Both the position numbers and the translations under genes were made by a program. A stretch of DNA of 57,601 nt. Source: JAAZNF01 sp964561025 (GTDB lineage Bacteria; Myxococcota; B64-G9). The DNA is taken from assembly GCA_964561025.1 (NCBI GenBank), contig CAZLNM010000016.1:1-57601 (forward strand). The letters run 5' to 3'. Shown here one piece after another: positions 52,091-57,601 of the stretch (positions within the stretch are counted from its first letter, which is position 1; every line of letters begins with the position of its first letter). Under the pieces are notes generated by a model. That model saw nothing but the letters and a program-made list of their open reading frames with translations. It did not search any database and was not told the DNA's origin.

Positions 52091-53475
52091 CGGGGCCCTC
52101 CCGTCGTTGCCGTTTGCAGACGTTTCTCCACCTCTCGCTCGAACTCCTCCGCGCCCCGGCGCGCCCACAGGAACACCTCGAGCGTCCCCTGGGGCGTGGG
52201 CCGGATCCACAGCCGCCGGTGGGCGGGGCCGAAGGCGAGCAGCAAGCCGAGCAGGAGCAGCGCGCTCCCCAGCCACAACACCGGCGGCGAGGGATCGCGG
52301 CTCACGCTCAGGACGGTGGCGAATCCCGGCCGTACCGAGACGAGCGAAAGCGCCGGCCGCCCCGGCACGAGGCTGGAAAGATCCAAGGCGTGACGCGCGA
52401 AGAGCGGAAAGCGCCGGCGCCGTCCGTCCGGATATTCGACCTCGATGCGGGCCAGGTCACCGTACGGCGTGCCCGTCTCGATGCCGTGCAGGCGGTAGCG
52501 GCCGCCGCCGGGGGCGCGCAGGATCTCCTGTCCCGGCGCGAAGGCCGCCTCGCGAAACCCGTCGCCGTCGGGGAGGCGCAGCGTGGCCCGGTCGAGGGCG
52601 CGCACGGCCTGGTAGCTCGACTGGAACAGCCGGTACCCCTCGCGCGCAAAAGGCCGGTTCACCTCCAGGCGCGCGCGCTGGGGCGGCTGGCCGGCGCCTG
52701 CGACCTCGATCTCGCTCACATAGTGCCGCACCGCCATGGCCCCGGGCGCGTAGCGCAGGATGAGAAAGTCGAGGCAGCGCACTCGAAAGGGCAGGCGCCG
52801 CATCTCGGAGCCGCCCTCGGGGAGCTGGATCTCGACCTCGTCGCTCTCCTCTCCCGGCGCCAGCGTCAGCGTCCCCTCCAGCGAGGCCACCTGGCCCAGG
52901 CCGCCTCCGAGCAGGATCACGACGATGCCGAGGTGCACGAGCAAGAACCCGGACCGGCCCACGCGCCCGCGCTCGGCCAGCCAGAAGGCGCTGTTTTGCG
53001 CCGCGCGGCGCAGGTTCATGTTGGTACGGTGGCGCACCTCGTCGATGGTCACCGGCCGGTCCCACGGGATCTCCAGCCGGCGCACCCCGGCCACCCCGGA
53101 CGGCTCCGGCGGGCAGCGGGCGAGCTCCCGGCCCAGCGAGGAGATTCGCGGCAGGGAGCAGGCGGTCAGGTTCAGCGCCAGGAGCAGCAATAGCAGCGAG
53201 AACCACCACGAGTGGAACAGATCGAAGGCCCCGAATAAAGAGAGCAACTGGAAGGCGACGGGTGAGTACAGCCGCTCGAGGTGGAGCGCGCTCAGGCCGG
53301 GCGACTGCGGGAGCTGCGGCACGAACGTTCCCACCACCGCGCCCGCGCCGATGAGCAGCAGCAGGGCGATGGCCAGACGCACCGAGGAGAAGGCGCGCCA
53401 CCAGGCGTCGACCAGCCGCATGAACCCGCTGCCGCTTTCGGGCGGCGAGGGGCTTTCGGTCGCGGGCCGGGTCAT
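52087..53475 (-). CDS. resB: Cytochrome c biogenesis protein ResB/Ccs1
   Basis: The protein has 462 residues. It shows the ResB layout: a helix near 30-50 followed by 'GTFVPQLPQ', a second helix pair (about 80-105), a third helix (about 172-195, 'GFLLVHLGIVVILLGGGLG'), a large extracytoplasmic beta domain, and a last helix (about 395-415). It works with CcsA in heme delivery to apocytochrome c. The frame overlaps ccsA by 4 bp. It starts 4 bp after the tetraheme cytochrome stop, a likely client of this machinery. Confidence 0.94.
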   Translation of the reverse strand: MTRPATESPSPPESGSGFMRLVDAWWRAFSSVRLAIALLLLIGAGAVVGTFVPQLPQSPGLSALHLERLYSPVAFQLLSLFGAFDLFHSWWFSLLLLLLALNLTACSLPRISSLGRELARCPPEPSGVAGVRRLEIPWDRPVTIDEVRHRTNMNLRRAAQNSAFWLAERGRVGRSGFLLVHLGIVVILLGGGLGQVASLEGTLTLAPGEESDEVEIQLPEGGSEMRRLPFRVRCLDFLILRYAPGAMAVRHYVSEIEVAGAGQPPQRARLEVNRPFAREGYRLFQSSYQAVRALDRATLRLPDGDGFREAAFAPGQEILRAPGGGRYRLHGIETGTPYGDLARIEVEYPDGRRRRFPLFARHALDLSSLVPGRPALSLVSVRPGFATVLSVSRDPSPPVLWLGSALLLLGLLLAFGPAHRRLWIRPTPQGTLEVFLWARRGAEEFEREVEKRLQTATTGGPR

Positions 53476-53479
53476 GCGC

Positions 53480-53941
53480 TCAGGGCCGGGCCTTCTCGCG
53501 GCCGTGGGCGATGGCGGACCACATGCGCGAATGTTCGTAGGGCCGGATGGCGGGGGTGGTGTCGTTGTGACAGCGGCGGCAGGACTCTTCCTTGGGATCC
53601 AGCAGGCCCACCAGACGCGAGAGCTCGCGGTCCTTCATCACGTGGGTCTTGGCGTACACCAGGCCGGCGCCGTGGCAGGTCTCGCACTGCACCCCGGCTT
53701 GCGAGGGCTGGTTGCCGCCGTGGCACTGGGTGCAGCGGGGATCGGTGCGACGCTCGGCGGGCAGCGCTTCGTTGGCCTTCCGGTGGGCGGAGGCTTGCCA
53801 CACGGCGTAGGCCGAGGGGTGGCACTCGGCGCAGCGGCCCGCCCCCGTCATGTCGCCGGCGGAGCTCTGGGAAATCGCGGCGGCGGCGGCCGCGGCGGCG
53901 AGCAACGCGGGCAGCCACAGCAGGTGGACCAGGCGCTTCAT
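53480..53941 (-). CDS. Tetraheme c-type cytochrome
   Basis: The protein has 153 residues, with a signal peptide (about 1-24). Four CxxCH heme sites are visible (37-41, 70-74, 86-90, 121-125), plus several further His residues ('SAHRKANEAL', 'AKTHVMKD', 'EHSRMWSAIAHG') that could be axial ligands. The spacing resembles the cytochrome c554/NapC-like multiheme group. It should be an extracytoplasmic electron carrier. It starts without Shine-Dalgarno, 7 nt after a TAAGGT -10 box (leaderless), and is followed by resB and ccsA on the same strand. Confidence 0.92.
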   Translation of the reverse strand: MKRLVHLLWLPALLAAAAAAAAISQSSAGDMTGAGRCAECHPSAYAVWQASAHRKANEALPAERRTDPRCTQCHGGNQPSQAGVQCETCHGAGLVYAKTHVMKDRELSRLVGLLDPKEESCRRCHNDTTPAIRPYEHSRMWSAIAHGREKARP

Positions 53942-53948
53942 GCCGGAG

Positions 53949-53977
53949 ACCTTAGGGCGGGGGTGCGCCGGTGTCAA
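53949..53977 (-). promoter_or_regulatory. Leaderless-type promoter of the cytochrome/resB/ccsA operon
   Basis: TTGACA (53977-53972), 17 bp, then TAAGGT (53954-53949), ending 7 nt before the ATG. The -35 box overlaps the stop of the gene upstream. Confidence 0.55.
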
Positions 53978-55431
53978 GCCGTGGAGGTATCGTCGTTCTG
54001 CAGCCGAAGGATGAGCCGGCCGACCAAGCCGAGGAACAGGACCAGGGTGATGATGGCCAGGATCAGTGTGAGCCCCGCCAGCGTGAGCCCCAGCGCGGGG
54101 CCGATGCGGGTAAAACGCAGCAGGAGCTGCATCAGCACAGCGAGCGGGATGGTGAAGCCCAGCATCCAGCCGATACGCCCCACCCGCTCCCGGATCCGCT
54201 CCATGTCGAGCGCCTGCCCCAGGCGGAAAAAAGCCAAAAGCAGCGCCACGATGCCGACCAGCGCGAGGATCTGACCACCGAGCGAGAGCCAGGGCGCGGT
54301 CTTCACCGCGGCCATGACCGTCGAGATGCGGTTGGAGAAGATGCCGAAGACGAGCGCGGTGGCGGCGAGATCCGAGAGCACGCCCGCGATCATCACGCCC
54401 AAGGCGAGTCCGGCGGGGCCGCGCGCGCGGGTGGAGACCGGCAGCGTGGTGGTGAAGCGGGCCATGCCGGCGACCATGACCACGCCGCAGGCGAGCGAGA
54501 GCAGCGAGGTCGTTACCAGGAAGAACTTCATGGCCCCGAGCGAGCGGCCGAGCTGGGCGAGCACCAGCAGGATCATTCCCGAGACGGTGATGCCGAGCCG
54601 CCACAGGAGGGCGCTGCGGTAGGTGGCCAGACCCCGGCTCACCCCGGCCGGAAACTCCACGGCCGGAGAGGAGGGCGCGGCGGCTTCGTTCGTCACCGCC
54701 GGTTTCAGGACCACCGCCTGGGCGTGGGCCAGCGAAAGGAAGAAGAGTGCGGTAGCGTATGCCAAAGAGAACGCCGTCGCCAGGGAGAAGTGAACCCACG
54801 GGTGATCGAGCTGGAGCGGCCGCTCGATGACGCCGCTGTACAGCACGATGTTGAATCCGTGCAGCAGGGTCGCGCCGGCGACGGTGGCGATGAGGGACCG
54901 GACGAGCGAGGGCCCCCCGTGGTCTCGTTGGCGACCCATGAAGGTCGCGATCGAGCAGGAGAGCGCCGCGACCTCGATGGCCACACCTGCCCAGAACAGG
55001 ATGGGCCAGAGCACGCGCCAGGGGTCGGGGTCCAGCTTCGCTCCGGCCACCTGCGCCAGGTGCACGATGAAGTAGAAGGTGTCCAGGAGCGCTTGCGCTC
55101 CCCACAGGACCAGCGCGGCCCGGGCCAGGGCCGCCTTGTCGCGAGGGAACGTCGAGGTGTACCAAAACAGCCCCAGCACCATCCCCAGCACGGACAGCCA
55201 ACCGAGACCCTGGAAGATGGGAACCAGGTATTCGGTCCAGGAGAGGTCGTCATAGCCGCCGTCCTCCGCAAACAAGGCCTTCCGGGTCAACACGGCGAGC
55301 AACCGGGGGACGATGGCCAAGACTGCCTGGATGAGCACGCAGCCGGCGAAGAGCAGCAGGCCGGTGCGGGCACGATCGGCCGGCCGCCGCGCGGTCGAGG
55401 GCGTGGGGTCGAGGGTTCCGGGTGTCTCCAT
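53974..55431 (-). CDS. Polytopic membrane protein of unknown function
   Basis: The protein has 485 residues and about ten to twelve hydrophobic helices, with two soluble linkers, one after helix 2 ('FAEDGGYDDLSWTE') and one in the middle (about 235-260). The basic N-terminus lies in the cytoplasm. I do not recognise a family; it is not a typical transporter by visible motifs. The ATG at 55431 has AAAGGAG in front of it. It lies upstream of the cytochrome operon, whose -35 box overlaps its stop codon. Confidence 0.75.
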   Translation of the reverse strand: METPGTLDPTPSTARRPADRARTGLLLFAGCVLIQAVLAIVPRLLAVLTRKALFAEDGGYDDLSWTEYLVPIFQGLGWLSVLGMVLGLFWYTSTFPRDKAALARAALVLWGAQALLDTFYFIVHLAQVAGAKLDPDPWRVLWPILFWAGVAIEVAALSCSIATFMGRQRDHGGPSLVRSLIATVAGATLLHGFNIVLYSGVIERPLQLDHPWVHFSLATAFSLAYATALFFLSLAHAQAVVLKPAVTNEAAAPSSPAVEFPAGVSRGLATYRSALLWRLGITVSGMILLVLAQLGRSLGAMKFFLVTTSLLSLACGVVMVAGMARFTTTLPVSTRARGPAGLALGVMIAGVLSDLAATALVFGIFSNRISTVMAAVKTAPWLSLGGQILALVGIVALLLAFFRLGQALDMERIRERVGRIGWMLGFTIPLAVLMQLLLRFTRIGPALGLTLAGLTLILAIITLVLFLGLVGRLILRLQNDDTSTA

Positions 55432-55788
55432 GGCGAAGCTCCTTTTTATCAGCACCAGTAGACGGAACAAGGGGTCGGTATTTCGCAGTTGTCAGCGAGA
55501 GAGATATCTGTCTAGCCTTCGCCCGACCTGCGCCGTCAAGGGTTTTCAATCGCCTTGCGGCTCGCCTCGCTCGCCCTGGACGGCGGCCGGGCCTCGGCTG
55601 AAATCGCTGCCATGAGGAGCATGCAGGCATGCACCTCCTCATGAAGGAGGACATCCAGTTTTTCTGGGAATACCCTGGTCAGCAGGTTCTCTCCGGTCGG
55701 CGCGGCTGCCTGAGGGCGGCCGAGTATCGGCCGGGAAGAATATGGGACGACGTCGGGGGGTGAGCGGCGCTTCTCTGACGCACTTGGC
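55432..55788. other. Gene-poor stretch with a strong hairpin and a possible 44-codon ORF
   Basis: The only marked signal is a hairpin at 55612-55642: ATGAGGA-GCATG, loop CAGG, CATGC-ACC-TCCTCAT (12 bp with a 3-nt bulge). A 44-codon plus-strand frame starts inside it at 55629 and ends at 55763, with GAGGAG at 55614-55619 as a possible ribosome-binding site trapped in the stem. Whether it is translated is unclear. Confidence 0.3.
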
Positions 55789-57015
55789 TCAGCGGGTCTC
55801 CACCACCGCGGCCGGGTCCTTCTTGGGGTTCTCGATGGCGTCCTTCATGCGCCGGATGCCTTCCTTGATCTGCTCCTTGGCGGTGGCGTAGGACAGGCGC
55901 ACGTACTCCTGGTCCTCGTCGGGGAAGCGCGAGCCGAAGCAGGTGCGCCCCAGCACCGCCACGTTGGCCTCGTACAACACGTACTCGGCCAGCACCTTGG
56001 AGTTGGGCAGGCCCAGCGCCTTGCAGGCCCCGGTGACGTTGGGGAAGACGTAGAAGGCCCCGCGCGGCTCGACGCAGGAGACGCCCTTGATGGAGTTCAG
56101 CCCGTCCACCACGATGCGGCGCCGCTCGCGGAACTCGTTGACCATCTTCTTGACCTCGTCGCGCGGCCCGCGCAGGCCCTCCATGGTGGCCATCTGGGAG
56201 AAGGAGCAGGTGCAGGAGTCGGAGTTGGTCATGAGGCGGGAGATCTTGGGCGCCAGGGTCTTGGGCATGACGCCCCAGCCCACCCGCCAGCCGGTCATGG
56301 CGAAGGTCTTGCTGGCGCCGTCGATGATGACGGTGCGCTCCTTCATGCCGGGGAGCTGGGCGATGGAGAGGAACTCGCCCTCCCAGATCATCTGGTTGTA
56401 CACCTCGTCGGAGAGCACCCAGCAGTCGTGCTTCTTGGCGACGTCCGCGATGGCCTTGATGTCGGCCGGGGTGAGCATGCCGCCGGTGGGGTTCTGCGGC
56501 GAGTTGATGATGATGAGCGCGGTCTTCTTGCTGACGCGCCGGGCCAGGTCGTCCACGTCCAGCGAGAAGCCCTTGGACTCGAGCAGCGGGTAGGGCACCG
56601 GCTTCGCGCCCACGAAGTTGATCATGGACTCGTAGATGGGGAAGCCGGGGTTGGGGTAGAGGACCTCGTCGCCCTCCTCGGCCACCGACAGGATGGTGTG
56701 GAAGATGATGGGCTTCGCCCCGGGGGTGACCACCACCTCGTCGGGGTCGCACACAAAGCCCGGACGCATGCGCATGGTGTCCTCGACGATGGCCTGGCGG
56801 AAGGGCAGCAGGCCGTTGGAGGGCCCGTAGTGGGTCCAGTTGTCGTCGAGGGCCTTCTTGGCGGCGTCCTTGATGTTCTTGGGGGTGTCGAAGTCAGGCT
56901 CGCCGATGGCAAACGAGATGATGTTGCGCCCGTCGGCCTTGAGGCGGTTCACCACCGCCAGCACGTCGAACGCCGTCTCGGTCCCCAGCCGGTCAATGCG
57001 CTTCGCGAACTTCAT
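55789..57015 (-). CDS. Class I/II pyridoxal-phosphate aminotransferase
   Basis: The protein has 408 residues. It has the fold type I marks: 'IGEPDFDTP', 'YGPSNGLLPFRQAI', 'NSPQNPTGG', Asp/Tyr in 'LSDEVYNQM', the PLP Lys236 in 'DGASKTFAMTGWRVGW', and the substrate-binding Arg in 'YVRLSYA'. It resembles aspartate/aromatic aminotransferases (AspC/AAT I-beta group); the amino donor cannot be fixed from the sequence. GGAGG precedes the ATG at 57015; an in-frame GTG four codons upstream is less likely. It is monocistronic. Confidence 0.93.
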   Translation of the reverse strand: MKFAKRIDRLGTETAFDVLAVVNRLKADGRNIISFAIGEPDFDTPKNIKDAAKKALDDNWTHYGPSNGLLPFRQAIVEDTMRMRPGFVCDPDEVVVTPGAKPIIFHTILSVAEEGDEVLYPNPGFPIYESMINFVGAKPVPYPLLESKGFSLDVDDLARRVSKKTALIIINSPQNPTGGMLTPADIKAIADVAKKHDCWVLSDEVYNQMIWEGEFLSIAQLPGMKERTVIIDGASKTFAMTGWRVGWGVMPKTLAPKISRLMTNSDSCTCSFSQMATMEGLRGPRDEVKKMVNEFRERRRIVVDGLNSIKGVSCVEPRGAFYVFPNVTGACKALGLPNSKVLAEYVLYEANVAVLGRTCFGSRFPDEDQEYVRLSYATAKEQIKEGIRRMKDAIENPKKDPAAVVETR

Positions 57016-57044
57016 GAGATCCTCCACGAGTGGGTTTCCCGGCG

Positions 57045-57073
57045 AACGTATCTTCGCCGCCCGCGCAAGTCAA
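57045..57073 (-). promoter_or_regulatory. Promoter of the aminotransferase gene
   Basis: TTGACT (57073-57068), 17 bp, then TACGTT (57050-57045), followed by a 29-nt stretch with GGAGG before the ATG. Confidence 0.55.
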
Positions 57074-57141
57074 CCCCTCCCTCCGACGGTGGAGGGGTGG
57101 CCCTGGCGGCCCGCCAGCACACAGACGGCCGACGTCGGGCC

Positions 57142-57168
57142 TTGACAGGGCTGATATAACCGGATAAT
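57142..57168 (+). promoter_or_regulatory. Possible promoter/operator of the arsenite transporter
   Basis: TTGACA (57142-57147), then GATAAT (57163-57168) at a short 15-bp spacing, within an AT-rich stretch unusual for this window (57153-57178). It may hold an ArsR-type operator. Confidence 0.35.
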
Positions 57169-57195
57169 CGAGTATAGGCTTACAGGAGGCGACCC

Positions 57196-57601
57196 GTGAG
57201 CGAACACGCGCAACCAGTCGGAGTGGCCCGGCGCCTTTCCTTCCTCGACCGCTATCTCACCTTGTGGATCTTCTTGGCCATGGGGATCGGGGTGGGGGCC
57301 GGCTACCTGTTCCCGGCGCTGGAGCCGTTCATCAACCAGTTCAACGTGGGCACGACCAGCATCCCCATCGCCGTCGGGCTCATCTTGATGATGTACCCGC
57401 CCTTGGCCAAGGTCCGCTACGAGGAGATGGGGCCGGTGTTTCGCAACACCAAGGTGCTGGGCCTGTCGCTGGTGCAGAACTGGATCATCGGCCCGATCTT
57501 GATGTTCGCCCTGGCGGTGCTCTTCTTGCGCGACAAGCCCGAGTACATGGTAGGGCTCATCATGATCGGCCTGGCCCGCTGCATCGCCATGGTGATCGTG
57601 T
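57196..57601 (+). CDS. arsB: ACR3-type arsenite efflux transporter (3' end outside window)
   Basis: The first 135 residues of an ACR3/BASS-fold transporter. The start is GTG with AGGAGG in front. Four helices are visible. 'LDRYLTLWIFLAMGIGVGAGYL', 'IPIAVGLILMMYPPLAKVRYEE' and 'LVQNWIIGPILMFALA' are typical ACR3 segments. The essential Cys129 lies in 'GLARCIAMVIV', at the same number as in characterised ACR3 proteins. It extrudes As(III) across the inner membrane. The gene symbol is used in the loose sense of an arsenite pump (ACR3 rather than the ArsB fold). Confidence 0.93.
   Translation, partial: MSEHAQPVGVARRLSFLDRYLTLWIFLAMGIGVGAGYLFPALEPFINQFNVGTTSIPIAVGLILMMYPPLAKVRYEEMGPVFRNTKVLGLSLVQNWIIGPILMFALAVLFLRDKPEYMVGLIMIGLARCIAMVIV

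Noticed and set aside
1..57601. CRISPR arrays, insertion sequences, rRNA/tRNA genes, phage or plasmid genes
   Set aside because: Looked for throughout. No spaced direct repeats, transposase or integrase motifs, or conserved RNA segments were seen.

Overview
The window is GC-rich chromosomal DNA with almost no spacer between genes. It looks like a member of the Myxococcota or a related 'deltaproteobacterial' lineage. The evidence is: Ser/Thr kinases, an FHA-type sigma-54 activator, many Cys-rich lipoproteins with acidic DxDxDG/MopE-like repeats, three surface proteins ending in a MYXO-CTERM-like tail (Cys, one membrane segment, Arg cluster), DUF2330 and gingipain-type proteins, and PilZ and ZnR-GYF-TPR proteins. 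I saw no mobile element, CRISPR array, rRNA or tRNA.

Layout. 1-4.0 kb: a zinc-ribbon/GYF/TPR membrane protein (3' end outside the window) coupled to a cNMP-binding regulator. 4.1-9.2 kb: a MopE-like lipoprotein, then rpmE, a DUF1385 protein, prfA and prmC. 9.2-12.7 kb: PilZ protein, adenylate-kinase-like protein, comF, rsfS and a lipoprotein. 12.8-20.1 kb: gingipain-type protease, a lipoprotein, and module 1 (ECF sigma, anti-sigma, caspase-fold protease). 20.2-29.2 kb: Ig-like lipoprotein, beta-helix surface protein, FG-GAP lipoprotein, a Ser/Thr kinase with a C-terminal ribbon-helix-helix, a zinc-ribbon membrane protein and a Cys-rich lipoprotein. 29.4-35.4 kb: cold-shock protein with a structured leader, GAF-GAF histidine kinase, polA and two small proteins. 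35.6-39.9 kb: RND efflux adaptor and pump. 40-44 kb: a self-contained sigma-54 circuit (membrane protein, activator, divergent Ser/Thr kinase). 44-49 kb: DUF2330 protein and module 2 (sigma, anti-sigma, caspase, Cys-rich lipoprotein). 49.2-57.6 kb: EGF/CHAP lipoprotein, engB, system II cytochrome c maturation genes (ccsA/resB) with a tetraheme cytochrome, a polytopic membrane protein, a class I aminotransferase, and the start of an ACR3 arsenite transporter.

The most notable points are: (1) two separate copies of an ECF sigma / zinc anti-sigma / exported caspase / lipoprotein operon; (2) a complete sigma-54 circuit with a near-consensus -24/-12 promoter and three upstream 14-bp operator copies next to its likely activator; (3) a Ser/Thr kinase fused to a ribbon-helix-helix DNA-binding domain; (4) an eight-cysteine domain inserted in CcsA; (5) a recurring leaderless promoter design (TTGAyN, 17-18 bp, TANNNT, then 6-9 nt to an ATG without Shine-Dalgarno) in front of polA and several other genes. 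All functions are inferred by reading motifs; no database search was run.
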